A stretch of DNA of 64,000 bases, taken from assembly GCA_028688905.1 (NCBI GenBank), contig JAQTXH010000002.1, positions 207,061 to 271,060 of the forward strand. The letters are read 5' to 3'. The notes below the pieces were generated by a model that saw only the letters and a list, made by a program, of their open reading frames with translations, was not told where the DNA came from and ran no database searches. Source of the stretch: Acidiphilium sp. (GTDB lineage: Bacteria > Pseudomonadota > Alphaproteobacteria > Acetobacterales > Acetobacteraceae). Shown here in pieces: positions 1 to 8,776 of this stretch. The first letter of the stretch is position 1. Each line of letters begins with the position of its first letter. The position numbers were made by a program, and so were the translations under genes.

Positions 1-1123
1 GGAACAGTTTGTATTTCGGCACATAGACGATCACGTGGTCGATGATGCCGAGATTGACCAGATGGGTGAGTTTGTAATCAGCGCTGCCGCCGTCGATCAG
101 GGCGGGAACCGCGTGAATGCCCTTTGCCTTCAGAAGTGCGACCAGAAGTGTTTCGGAGGCTTTGCAATCGCCGTAGCGCCGGGTCAGGGTATGGCCGGCC
201 GAAGCGGGAATCCAGCCCGACAGGCCAGGTTCGATCCCGACCCAGCGGATGCGGGTGGTCGCCCAGTCATACAATACATCCATCGCGGCGCGACCGGTCT
301 TGGGGCCGGTGATTTCATCGGCCAGCTTCCGCACATTCGGCGTTACCTTGGTTTTCGCCGCCGCGCGCGCCCAGTAGGCATCGCCCAGAGCCTGCCAGTT
401 CGGAAAAGTGGTGGCGACGAACATCGGCTCGAACTGCCCGGCACTCACCGCATCGCCCGGAATCGCGTGATAGGGTGGGTCGATCAGGGTCGCGGTGATG
501 ATCTGGGTGTTGCCCTTGACCGTTTTCGATAGTTTGTAGCCGCCGCGCACCGAGGTGAGCAGTTTCAGGCTGGCGGGCGCGCGTACCTGCACCTGTTCGT
601 GCCCGGTCAACTGATCCGGTGGCACGGCGTCGATGCCGGAAAATTCGTTGGGGAAATAAGGCTGAAACCGATGCATCGTATAGGTGATATCGAGCTTGGA
701 ACCTCGCTCGACATGGGGGAATTCGATGCTGACGATTTTTGCGTCGCTGAAGGTCGGCGCATCGGCCGCCGAGGGCGCGGTCTGGGTATGGACGTCTTTT
801 TTAGTGACGGGGTAGACCTTGCCATCGGGTGCGACGGTTTTGGCGGAGACCAGATGGAATGTTTCCATCGCGGTCGCCACCACCTCCTGAATCTGTCCAT
901 TGCTCTGCACGCCGTTCTTGGTCAGCGGCTCGATGATTTTATGAACGGTGCGGGTGTAGGTGCCGTTGGCGGCGAGATCGAAGGTATCGCTGTAGGTCAC
1001 CACCTTGAACGGCGCGCCCGCCCCCGGATGGGTCGCCGGTGGCGTGGTGGCACACGCGGTGCCGGCGGCAAGGCAAGCCAGCATCCAGGGCAACGCGGTA
1101 TGGCGCAGACGCGGTAAAGCCAT
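1..1123 (-). CDS. DUF3857 / transglutaminase-like exported protein (3' end outside window)
   Basis: The frame is open from an ATG at 1123 to the window edge (at least 374 codons, C-terminus missing). The first ~25 residues form a basic then hydrophobic stretch ending in Ala/Cys-rich sequence, so a Sec signal peptide is likely. Residues ~40-240 match the DUF3857 pattern (beta-rich, long Thr/Val stretches, VxTATMETFHLVS-like). After it comes a transglutaminase-like core with RYGDCKASE, catalytic-type Cys at residue ~320, followed by an IDHVIVYVP segment. Family knowledge: such proteins are periplasmic or cell-surface and usually of unknown substrate. It stands alone, with a 14-bp tandem repeat just upstream. 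The domain call is firm; the function is unknown. Confidence 0.8.
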   Translation of the reverse strand, partial: MALPRLRHTALPWMLACLAAGTACATTPPATHPGAGAPFKVVTYSDTFDLAANGTYTRTVHKIIEPLTKNGVQSNGQIQEVVATAMETFHLVSAKTVAPDGKVYPVTKKDVHTQTAPSAADAPTFSDAKIVSIEFPHVERGSKLDITYTMHRFQPYFPNEFSGIDAVPPDQLTGHEQVQVRAPASLKLLTSVRGGYKLSKTVKGNTQIITATLIDPPYHAIPGDAVSAGQFEPMFVATTFPNWQALGDAYWARAAAKTKVTPNVRKLADEITGPKTGRAAMDVLYDWATTRIRWVGIEPGLSGWIPASAGHTLTRRYGDCKASETLLVALLKAKGIHAVPALIDGGSADYKLTHLVNLGIIDHVIVYVPKYKLF

Positions 1124-1182
1124 TCTCAACTCCTTCAGGGGGCCTGACCTACGATGTTCACGGTGTTCACCAATTCCGCAAG

Positions 1183-1210
1183 CCAAACTTAATGTGCCAA
1201 ACTTAATGTG
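1183..1210. repeat. 14-bp perfect tandem duplication
   Basis: The unit CCAAACTTAATGTG occurs twice head to tail, between the start of the transglutaminase-like gene and the stop codon of the flavin reductase-like gene. It is one of several short perfect tandem duplications at gene boundaries in this window. Confidence 0.9.
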
Positions 1211-1225
1211 ATCGCACCCGCTTTG

Positions 1226-1858
1226 TCATGCCGGCGGTTCCCAGTCCTCGACGGCGATGCGCGGTAGATCGAACCGCTCGGTGGTGCGCGAATACCAGCC
1301 GCCGCCATGCATCCGCCCGATCAGATCGAGTTTTGGTGTGTCGATATGGCAGCGTTTCGCGTCCAGCACCGCGTCGTCATGCACATGCATCGCCAGCACT
1401 TCGCCGATGACCATTGCCCGATCGGGTCCGAATTCGATCATCGAGTGCAGTTTGCACTCCATCGCAACCGGGCTTTCCGCAATCCGGGGCGGCTTGATTT
1501 TGGCGGAGGGCAGGGTGGTCAGCCCCGCTTGGGCCAGCTCGTCAATACCCGGCCCGAACTCGATGGCGGTGACGTTCATCGCATCGGCGTTGTCGTAGGC
1601 GACCAGATTGACCACGAATTCACCGGTCATCCGGATGTTCTCGGCGGTATCCTTCGGATCACCCGGCTTGCGGGCACCAATGCCGATGCATAAAATTGGC
1701 GGCCCGGCACCGAACACGTTGAAAAACGAAAACGGTGCCGCGTTCAGCCGGCCTGCCGCGCTCAGGGTCACCACCCAGGCGATCGGTCGCGGCACCACGG
1801 TCGAGGCTAGCAGCTTGTACTGATCGAGCGGTGCAAGTTCGGTAAAATCGAAGATCAT
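1226..1858 (-). CDS. Flavin reductase-like (FMN-binding split barrel) protein
   Basis: A 210-residue protein of the flavin reductase/FMN-binding split-barrel family, which binds FMN and reduces flavins with NAD(P)H or uses flavin as cofactor. The N-terminal YKLLASTVVPRPIAWV, the NAAPFSFFNVF segment and the KDTAENIRMTGEFVVNLV stretch are characteristic of the group with DIM6/NTAB-like domains. The length is normal for the family. It is transcribed alone; the next gene starts divergently 97 bp away. The physiological partner oxygenase is not in the window, so the substrate cannot be named. Confidence 0.85.
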   Translation of the reverse strand: MIFDFTELAPLDQYKLLASTVVPRPIAWVVTLSAAGRLNAAPFSFFNVFGAGPPILCIGIGARKPGDPKDTAENIRMTGEFVVNLVAYDNADAMNVTAIEFGPGIDELAQAGLTTLPSAKIKPPRIAESPVAMECKLHSMIEFGPDRAMVIGEVLAMHVHDDAVLDAKRCHIDTPKLDLIGRMHGGGWYSRTTERFDLPRIAVEDWEPPA

Positions 1859-1955
1859 GCGCCATCATCGCCGGTCCCACCCGCCCTGTCCACCGACACC
1901 ACCGTTACCCCGCAACGTTAACCTCGCCTTCATAAACAGTGCTTAAACTGCGATC

Positions 1956-3518
1956 ATGACGCAAGCGCTGACTACCGCGATGACCCAACCCGATCTGATC
2001 CGCGCCTATCGCGCCATGCTGGCCACATCGCCGGAGTCCGGCGTCATTCATGGACTTCTGGCCCAGGCGCTGTGCGACGATGCGGACTACGTGGGCGCGA
2101 TTACCGCCGCGGATGCGGCACTGGCGGCGGATGTCACCCTGGTTGGTGCGCGGCTGGCGCGGGCCGTCTCGTTGAAGGCGCTCTGCCGGTTCGACGACGC
2201 GGCGCAGGATTTCGCGCAGGCGGCTCTGGCGTGGCCCGGCCGATCAGCAGTCCTCGTCAATCTGGGCATCACCCGCGCCGAAGCCGGGCGGCCGGGCGAG
2301 GCGATTGCCACCCTGAACGCGGCAATCGCGATCGATCCCGGCTGCGCCGCCGCTTTTGCCGCTCTGGGTTCGGTTCACGCCCGGTTTGGGCAGTTCCCCG
2401 AGGCGGCGGCGGCGTGCCGACGGGCGCTGGCGCTCGATCCGGACCAGATTGCCGCCCATCGGAATCTCGCCGCGATTTTGCTTGCCGCGCAACCGGACGA
2501 AGCGCGGGTTCATCAGGATGCCGCCTACCGCCGCCAGCAAATCTTCACCCCGGCCATCCCTCCCGCCGCTTGTGTCGTCCTGGTGCTGACCTGCGGTGCC
2601 GCGGCGAGCGTGCCATTGGAACATTTGTTGCCGCGACCGCGCTATGCCCAGGTGCAATGGTTCATCGACTATGCCCAGCCCGATCAGGACCGGAAGCTTC
2701 CGCCGCACGACCTGATCTTCAACGCGATCGGCGACCCCGATCTCATGCCACCGCTGGGTGAGCCGGTTCGCCGGCTGTTGCGCGACACTGCGAGACCAGT
2801 GCTGAACCATCCGCTCCGCGTCCAGCGTACCCGGCGCTCGGCGCTGCCGTACCTTCTCGAATCCATCCCCGACATCGTGGTGCCGGCGGTATCTCGGGTT
2901 GGCGATGCCCCGCAGAGTCCCGAACGTGAGGCTTGGCAGCACCGGCACCGGTTGCCGGTCATCGTCCGGCCCGCCGGGTCGCACGGTGGCGAAAATCTGC
3001 ACCGGGTCTCCACCCTGGCGGAAGCCGAGGCCAGGGTCGCGCGCCACGCCGCCGCCTACGTGACCGATTTTATCGATTATCGCACCCCCACCGATCAATT
3101 GTACCGCAAATACCGGGCCATTTTTGTCGATCGGGTACCGTACCCTTATCATCTGGCAATCGGCACCCATTGGCTCGTGCATTATTGGACCGCCGGCATG
3201 AGTGATGTCCCCGCGCGCCGGGCCGAGGAGCGGGAATTTCTCGCTGATCCCGCCAAAGTGATCGGCGCGCGGGCGATGGCGGCACTGGTGGCAATCGGGG
3301 CGCGGCTCGATCTTGACTACGCCGGGATCGATTTTTCACTGCTGCCGGATGGTCGGCTGCTGGTGTTCGAGGCCAATGCCACGATGCTGGTGCATCCGGA
3401 AAGCGAACCGATGTTCGCCTATAAAAACCCGGCGGTGGCACAGATTCTTTCGGCGGTCGAGGCGATGCTGACGCGCCGCCGTGCCGCCGGCGCATTGCCG
3501 GGATTGTTCAGTGGTTGA
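1956..3518 (+). CDS. TPR protein with C-terminal ATP-grasp-like domain
   Basis: A 520-residue protein with no signal peptide. Residues ~10-180 hold four to five tetratricopeptide repeats (e.g. LNAAIAIDPGCAAAFAALG, CRRALALDPDQIAAHRNLA). After a middle region the C-terminal ~200 residues look like an ATP-grasp fold: a PVIVRPAGSHGGENL nucleotide-binding-type segment and, near the end, DYAGIDFSLLPDGRLLVFEAN with the Glu-x-Asn pair that binds Mg-ATP in ATP-grasp ligases. Family knowledge suggests carboxylate-amine or peptide ligation on a partner recognised through the TPRs; the substrate is not predictable. A second ATG at 1980 is possible. It converges on the M20 peptidase gene. Confidence 0.7.
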   Translation: MTQALTTAMTQPDLIRAYRAMLATSPESGVIHGLLAQALCDDADYVGAITAADAALAADVTLVGARLARAVSLKALCRFDDAAQDFAQAALAWPGRSAVLVNLGITRAEAGRPGEAIATLNAAIAIDPGCAAAFAALGSVHARFGQFPEAAAACRRALALDPDQIAAHRNLAAILLAAQPDEARVHQDAAYRRQQIFTPAIPPAACVVLVLTCGAAASVPLEHLLPRPRYAQVQWFIDYAQPDQDRKLPPHDLIFNAIGDPDLMPPLGEPVRRLLRDTARPVLNHPLRVQRTRRSALPYLLESIPDIVVPAVSRVGDAPQSPEREAWQHRHRLPVIVRPAGSHGGENLHRVSTLAEAEARVARHAAAYVTDFIDYRTPTDQLYRKYRAIFVDRVPYPYHLAIGTHWLVHYWTAGMSDVPARRAEEREFLADPAKVIGARAMAALVAIGARLDLDYAGIDFSLLPDGRLLVFEANATMLVHPESEPMFAYKNPAVAQILSAVEAMLTRRRAAGALPGLFSG

Positions 3519-3562
3519 GTTGCGAGACCATCACCCGCATCGTATCGCCCGATCACCGAGCG

Positions 3563-4798
3563 TCAGCTCAGCAGCGCGGCCAGCGCCAGCGCGACCACTT
3601 CAGTCGCCTTGAACAGGTCGTCCAGTTTCAGCCGTTCATCGGCCCGGTGTGCGTTTGCTTCCTCGATCGTGTGCGGCCCGGCGCCGTACAAAACCACCGG
3701 CACGCCTGCGGCCGCATAGTGCCGCGCGTCGGTATAGAGCGGCATACCGGCGGTTTTCACCGTCTCGCCCATCACCAGCGTCGCCGCCGCACATAAGGCG
3801 GCGGCGATCCGATCGGCACCTGGCAGGGGAACCAACGGCTTTGCCAGCAAAATCCGGCTTGTCCTCACCATCGCGCCCGGCACCGCCCCGACGGCATCGG
3901 CGATAATCGCGCGCAGCCCGGTCTCCACCTCGCCCGCGTCTTCCTCAGGAATCAGCCGCCGGTCCAGCCGGAACACCACGCGGTCGGGCACTACATTGGT
4001 GTTGATCCCGCCCGCGATCAACCCGATCGTCAGTTGCGGGCTGCCGATGCCCGGAATCGCCGAAACCACGGCGGCAAGCCCCTCGCGCGCGGCGTAAAGC
4101 GCAGTCAATATAGCGGTCGCTGCCTGCAACGCGTCGATCCCGGTTGCCGGCTTGGCGGCGTGGGCCGAACGCCCGGTCACTTCCACCTCCAGATGGAGGC
4201 AGCCATTGTGAGCATCGACGACGGCGTAGGAAAATCCGGCACCGATCGCGAGATCGGGGCGCGAGATCCCGCGTTCGAGCAAATACGCCGGGCCAATCTC
4301 ACCTCCGGATTCCTCATCGTAGGTAAAATGCAGTTCGACCGTACCGGCCAGCGGCAGCGCCAGTTCGCGCAGCGCCAGCAGCGCCCAGGCATAGGTCGCA
4401 AAGTCGGATTTCGATACCGCGACACCTCGGCCCACCATCCAGCCATCAACGATCGCGCCGCCATACGGATCATGCGTCCAGCCCGCGCCGGGGGGGACCA
4501 CGTCGCCATGGGCGTTGAGCGCAATCACCGGGCCGCCGACGCCAAACGACTGCCGCACCACCAGATTGGTCGCACTGATCATGCCAACGGCGCGCACCAG
4601 ATCGTCCGGCACAAAATGCCGTTCGACGACAAACCCGAGTCCTTGCAGCAGTTGCGCCGCACGCTCGCCTGCCGCCGCACAATCGCCGGGCGGATTGTCG
4701 GACGGCGTGCGCACGAGTTCACGCAGAAACGCCGTCTGCCGCTCCTGCTCGGCGTGCAGAAACCCCGCGATGGCGGCGGATCGTTCATTCATTGGCAT
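3563..4798 (-). CDS. M20 family metallopeptidase (ArgE/DapE/CPG2-like)
   Basis: A 411-residue cytoplasmic zinc hydrolase. The metal-binding ALNAHGDVVPPG motif (His and Asp ligands) and DEESGGEIG (catalytic Glu and next ligand) are intact, followed by a dimerisation lid around residues 190-310 and a C-terminal PHTIEEANAHRADE segment containing the last His ligand. The family removes acyl or aminoacyl groups from amino acid derivatives; this member resembles the ArgE/DapE branch but lies with no arginine or lysine genes, so the substrate is open. It lies 34 bp downstream of tldD in the same direction and may be cotranscribed with it. Confidence 0.85.
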   Translation of the reverse strand: MPMNERSAAIAGFLHAEQERQTAFLRELVRTPSDNPPGDCAAAGERAAQLLQGLGFVVERHFVPDDLVRAVGMISATNLVVRQSFGVGGPVIALNAHGDVVPPGAGWTHDPYGGAIVDGWMVGRGVAVSKSDFATYAWALLALRELALPLAGTVELHFTYDEESGGEIGPAYLLERGISRPDLAIGAGFSYAVVDAHNGCLHLEVEVTGRSAHAAKPATGIDALQAATAILTALYAAREGLAAVVSAIPGIGSPQLTIGLIAGGINTNVVPDRVVFRLDRRLIPEEDAGEVETGLRAIIADAVGAVPGAMVRTSRILLAKPLVPLPGADRIAAALCAAATLVMGETVKTAGMPLYTDARHYAAAGVPVVLYGAGPHTIEEANAHRADERLKLDDLFKATEVVALALAALLS

Positions 4799-4832
4799 GG
4801 GTTACCGGCCTGACGATCTAATCGCTGCGTCG

Positions 4833-6290
4833 TCAGGCGGTGCCGCCCACGGTGAGGCCCGAAATTTTGATCGTGGGCTGCCCCACACCCACCGGCACGC
4901 TCTGGCCGTTCTTGCCGCAGGTGCCGATACCGGGGTCGAGTTGCATATCCGCGCCGATCATTTCTACCTTGGTCAACGCATCCGGTCCATTGCCGATCAA
5001 CGTCGCCCCCTTCACCGGCGCACCGATTTTGCCGTCCTCGATCAAATATGCCTCCGAGGCCGAGAACACGAACTTGCCCGAGGTGATATCGACCTGCCCA
5101 CCACCGAAATTCGCCGCGTACAACCCGCGCTTGACCGAGCGGATCATGTCATCGCGCGAGGCGTCGCCCGCCAGCATGATCGTGTTGGTCATGCGGGGCA
5201 TCGGCAGATGCGCGTAAGATTGCCGGCGGCCGTTGCCGGTGGCGCGCATGCCCATCAGCCGCGCGTTCTGCCGGTCCTGGATATACCCGGTCAAAATCCC
5301 GTCCTCGATCAGCACGGTGCGGTTGGTGGGTGTACCCTCATCGTCTACCGTCAGCGAGCCACGCCGATCAGGGATGGTGCCGTCATCGATTACGGTGACC
5401 CCCTTCGATCCCACCCGCTTGCCCAGCAACCCGGAAAAGGCCGAGGTTTTCTTGCGGTTGAAATCGCCTTCCAGACCATGCCCAATCGCTTCGTGCAGCA
5501 AAATCCCGGGCCACCCGGCCCCCAGAACCACGGGCATTTCGCCGGCAGGTGCCGAAACACTCTCAAGGTTCAACGCCGCCTTGCGGATTGCTTCATCCAC
5601 CGCTGCGCGCCAGAATTTCGGTGCCGTTATGGTCGAATAACTCTCGCGCCCGCCGGCGCCATGGCCGCCGGACTCACGCCGCCCATCCTGCTCCATCACC
5701 ACCGACACATGCAGCACCACCAGCGGCCGCACATCGGCGACCCGCACGCCGTCGGCGCGCAGAATTTCCACCACCTGCCACTCGCCCGCCAGACTCGCCA
5801 TGACCTGCACCACCCGGCTATCGGCACCGCGCGCGTAGGCGTCGATTTCGCCCAACAATGCGGCCCGTGCCGCGAAGGGCATGTCGGCCAGGGGATTGAG
5901 CGCGGTATATAACGATGACGCCGCAGCCGGCGGTGCCACCGCGACAATTCCGGTTTCACCAGCCCGCGCGTCCCGCAAGGTCGCCACCGCACGGGCCAGT
6001 GCGGGGTCGGAAATCTCGCCGGCATGGGCGTAAATCGCCGCCTCGCCGGTCACCGAGCGCAGGCCGAAGCCGCGCCGGTTGTCGAAACTGGCGTTGCGGA
6101 TACGCCCATCGTCCAGACTGACCATTTCGGTCTCGCGATACTCCAGAAACAACTCGCCGTCGTCGGCGGCTTCGAGCACCGGCGCGATGGCGCGGCGGGC
6201 TTGCAGCGTGTCCAGCCCATCGTTGCCATGAAACAGCCGGTCGGCGGTGGCCAGCGCGTTGTTTGGTGCGGTGATGATGGTATCGGGCAT
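4833..6290 (-). CDS. tldD: Metalloprotease TldD
   Basis: A 485-residue TldD/PmbA-family protein. The zinc motif HEAIGHGLE (HExxxH) is present with the downstream GTCGKNGQSVPVG segment that carries the third ligand. TldD pairs with TldE/PmbA to process small modified peptides and degrade unstructured ones; the TldE partner is not in this window. The start codon overlaps the stop of the upstream CtaA-like gene by one base (TAATG), so translation is probably coupled. In alphaproteobacteria tldD often neighbours cytochrome oxidase genes, which fits the heme A synthase genes upstream. Confidence 0.95.
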   Translation of the reverse strand: MPDTIITAPNNALATADRLFHGNDGLDTLQARRAIAPVLEAADDGELFLEYRETEMVSLDDGRIRNASFDNRRGFGLRSVTGEAAIYAHAGEISDPALARAVATLRDARAGETGIVAVAPPAAASSLYTALNPLADMPFAARAALLGEIDAYARGADSRVVQVMASLAGEWQVVEILRADGVRVADVRPLVVLHVSVVMEQDGRRESGGHGAGGRESYSTITAPKFWRAAVDEAIRKAALNLESVSAPAGEMPVVLGAGWPGILLHEAIGHGLEGDFNRKKTSAFSGLLGKRVGSKGVTVIDDGTIPDRRGSLTVDDEGTPTNRTVLIEDGILTGYIQDRQNARLMGMRATGNGRRQSYAHLPMPRMTNTIMLAGDASRDDMIRSVKRGLYAANFGGGQVDITSGKFVFSASEAYLIEDGKIGAPVKGATLIGNGPDALTKVEMIGADMQLDPGIGTCGKNGQSVPVGVGQPTIKISGLTVGGTA

Positions 6291-7375
6291 TATTCGGCAG
6301 CCTTCATGACAAGAGGATTTTCGGCAGGCACTGTACTCTCCACGGTTCTCGCAGAGGCACCGCGCATTGCGTGACGGCAGGCGACGCAGGCGGCGAGCAG
6401 CAGCACGGCATTCAGTTCATGGATGTATCCGATTTCGCCCATGCCGGAAACCAGCGCGCTCATTCCCAGTATATATTGCATCGTGACCAATCCTGCCAGG
6501 AGCAGAAACAAATCGCGTGCTTTGGGGCCGAGCGGTGCCCGCAGGCCCATCACGGCGGCGACCACGACGACTATGGCGGTGATCGTCGCGACCACCCGGT
6601 GATCGAACTGCACCGTCGCCTTGTTTGCCAGGAAATTCAACCAGACCGGATGCAGTTTCAGCCCCTGCGGCGGCAAGGCGTGGCCATCCATCAGCGGAAA
6701 CGTGTTATACACATGAATTCCGCCGGTCGCCGCCACCAGAGCGCCCAACCCGATGGTGATAACGATCAGTGCGACCGATGCGGTGAGCAAGGCGCGCAGC
6801 CCGGTGTGCCCCGTGATCGGCTCCGGCTCGGGATGGCGGATGCTCAGCGCCGTCCACAGCATTGCGGTGAAAATCAACATCGCCAGAATGAAATGCGGCC
6901 CGAGATACAGCGGGGAGGGGTGTAGGATGTTACTGGTCATGCCCTGATAGGTCATATACCAGCCCATCGTCGCCTCGGCGGCACCGGCGGCAAACAATGC
7001 CATCAGCCACAGCCCCAGGCGATTGGAAACCCGCCCGCGCCACCAGAACGCCCCGAGCGGGATCGCAAACACCAGAGCCATCAACCGCCCCCAGTCACGG
7101 TCGAGAAACATCGGCATGAATAACGCCTGAAACTGCGCCAGCGTCATCGCCGGATGCAGCGTACGAAACTGTGCGGTCTGCCGGTACAGCCCGAACATAT
7201 GTTGCCACGCCGCAGGGGTGAGCGGCGGGATAACCCCGGTCATCGGTTGCCAGTCCTGGATAATAAACCCGGCCCCGATGGTCCTCGCATGGCCGCCGCC
7301 CACCACCATGCCGAAAATCATGAAACACAGCAGCAGCAGCCAGTTGCCGACCAGGCGGTCTGGTTTCGAATTCAT
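6290..7375 (-). CDS. Degenerate COX15/CtaA-like membrane protein (second tandem copy)
   Basis: A 361-residue, eight-helix COX15/CtaA paralogue whose ATG overlaps the stop of the upstream copy by 4 bp. It aligns throughout with its neighbour (VIPPLTPAAW, DWGRLMAL, DHRVVATI, IHELNAVLLL). Of the four conserved heme-ligand histidines, three are kept (about residues 161, 259, 319), but the first is Asp (residue 92), and the Glu three residues before it (EWVHR in the neighbour) is Met. In Bacillus CtaA these correspond to Glu57 and His60, which are needed for heme A formation. It may have lost or changed activity, or act as a partner or heme-binding chaperone; that is inference. The start at MNSKPDRL is preferred because longer upstream reading duplicates the neighbour's coding region. 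Confidence 0.85.
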   Translation of the reverse strand: MNSKPDRLVGNWLLLLCFMIFGMVVGGGHARTIGAGFIIQDWQPMTGVIPPLTPAAWQHMFGLYRQTAQFRTLHPAMTLAQFQALFMPMFLDRDWGRLMALVFAIPLGAFWWRGRVSNRLGLWLMALFAAGAAEATMGWYMTYQGMTSNILHPSPLYLGPHFILAMLIFTAMLWTALSIRHPEPEPITGHTGLRALLTASVALIVITIGLGALVAATGGIHVYNTFPLMDGHALPPQGLKLHPVWLNFLANKATVQFDHRVVATITAIVVVVAAVMGLRAPLGPKARDLFLLLAGLVTMQYILGMSALVSGMGEIGYIHELNAVLLLAACVACRHAMRGASARTVESTVPAENPLVMKAAE

Positions 7376-8475
7376 GCCACGCGTCGCCCGCGCAATTCGA
7401 AATACGCCCATACCGCCGCCGCCAGCAGCAGAACGGCGTTGAGTTGATGCACGATTCCGATATCCAGGATTTTTGAAACCAGCGTCGTCACGCCCAGAAT
7501 ATACTGCACGATCAGCAATCCGCCCATCACCAGAAATGCATCCCGCGCGCGCGCCGGCAGATCCGCGCGGATCGCCACCACGACGGCCACGAGCACAACC
7601 ACGGCGGCGATGGTGCCGAGCACCCGATGATCCCATTGCGTCGCCGGTTTGCTCTCGAAAAAATTGCGCCAGAACGGATGCAACGCCGCGTAATCGGGCG
7701 GAATCCACTGGCCCTGCATCAGTGGGAAGGTGTTGTCGATCGTGTAGGCGTGGGTGCCGGACAGGAAGGTACCGGCGAATATCGCGATGCAAATCACCAC
7801 GATCGAGGCGATGGCGAAACCGCGCGCGACCTTGTATTTCGCGGCGGCCTCCGGTGCCAGCCGCTCGGAATCCGGCTTCAGCACGACCAAGCCGGTGATG
7901 AACACCGCGATGGCCAGCAAAGTCGCGAAACAATAATGGATCGACAACCGCCAGACCGAAACCTCGGTCAATCCTGGCTGAAATCCGGATTCCACCATCC
8001 ACCACCCGATCAACCCCTGCACGCCCCCCAGCACGAACAACGCAGCCAGCCAGGGCCGCAGCCGTGTTTCCAGACGCCCGGTCCACCAGAACCACACCAG
8101 CGGCACTCCGAAATCGAACCCCAGCAGCCGCCCCCACATCCGGTGGACCCATTCCGGCCAGTAAATCGCCTTGAACCCGGCCAAATCCATGTGGCTGTTC
8201 AACATTTTATACTGCGGAATGGTTTTATAAAGCGTAAACATCCGCTCCCATGCCGCATGGGTAAGTGGTGGGATCACCCCGGAAACCGGCTGCCATGCCA
8301 TGATCGACAGCCCGGCATTGTCGTTCTGCACATAGGCACCGATGCCGAACATCTCGACGATCAGGACAAAACTGATGAACAGCCAGGTCGCGACGATCTT
8401 GCGATTATTGGCCGACGCGGCCCGCTCGGCCCGGCTGGGGCGTGCGGTCAGGCCAGCAATGGATTGCGATGCCAT
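7372..8475 (-). CDS. ctaA: Heme A synthase (COX15/CtaA)
   Basis: A 367-residue inner-membrane protein with eight predicted helices in two related four-helix halves. It oxidises the C8 methyl of heme O to the formyl of heme A for aa3-type cytochrome oxidase. All four conserved histidines are present (about residues 111, 180, 283 and 343), as is Glu108 in the EWVHR motif, so it should be catalytically competent. It is the first gene of a leftward unit with the degenerate paralogue, tldD and the M20 peptidase. Oxidase structural genes and the heme O synthase are not in the window. Confidence 0.92.
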   Translation of the reverse strand: MASQSIAGLTARPSRAERAASANNRKIVATWLFISFVLIVEMFGIGAYVQNDNAGLSIMAWQPVSGVIPPLTHAAWERMFTLYKTIPQYKMLNSHMDLAGFKAIYWPEWVHRMWGRLLGFDFGVPLVWFWWTGRLETRLRPWLAALFVLGGVQGLIGWWMVESGFQPGLTEVSVWRLSIHYCFATLLAIAVFITGLVVLKPDSERLAPEAAAKYKVARGFAIASIVVICIAIFAGTFLSGTHAYTIDNTFPLMQGQWIPPDYAALHPFWRNFFESKPATQWDHRVLGTIAAVVVLVAVVVAIRADLPARARDAFLVMGGLLIVQYILGVTTLVSKILDIGIVHQLNAVLLLAAAVWAYFELRGRRVA

Positions 8476-8776
8476 CGATCGATCCTCGGTTTTGGAATAT
8501 ATCTGCGCCCACCGATTTGCACCCGCTTGCCGGTTTGTAAACCCGCGCCGGCGACCGCCCCGTCACATGCGGGTGATCATCCGGTGATCTTTCGTTGGGA
8601 GCCGGAGGCGCGGCGGCGTTTTCAACATAAATGGCCCCTTGACCGAACCTTATCATTCCGCCATGTAAAAACCAGCGGGACACACACGCCCGTTGTCTCT
8701 GCGCCACTGAGCGCCCCCCCCCTTCGAAAGCGCCCCATTTTTTTGCCGTTGGGCCCATCGTATATAGCGGACACAT
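8476..8776. promoter_or_regulatory. Divergent ctaA/rho intergenic region
   Basis: 301 bp without a gene, containing the promoters of ctaA (leftward) and rho (rightward). A C-tract followed by T6 lies near 8716-8745 and an AT-rich CGTATATAGC stretch lies ~20 bp before the rho start, suitable as a -10 region or part of the leader. No riboswitch fold was recognised. rho leaders are often autoregulated in other bacteria, but nothing here proves it. Confidence 0.4.

Noticed and set aside
4515-5912. 465-codon open frame on the + strand
   Set aside because: It spans two genes antisense (M20 peptidase and tldD) and shows no domain.
7376-8152. Extended N-terminus of the second CtaA-like gene
   Set aside because: The frame stays open upstream, but it runs through ctaA in another frame; the ATG at 7375 overlapping the ctaA stop gives a normal family start.
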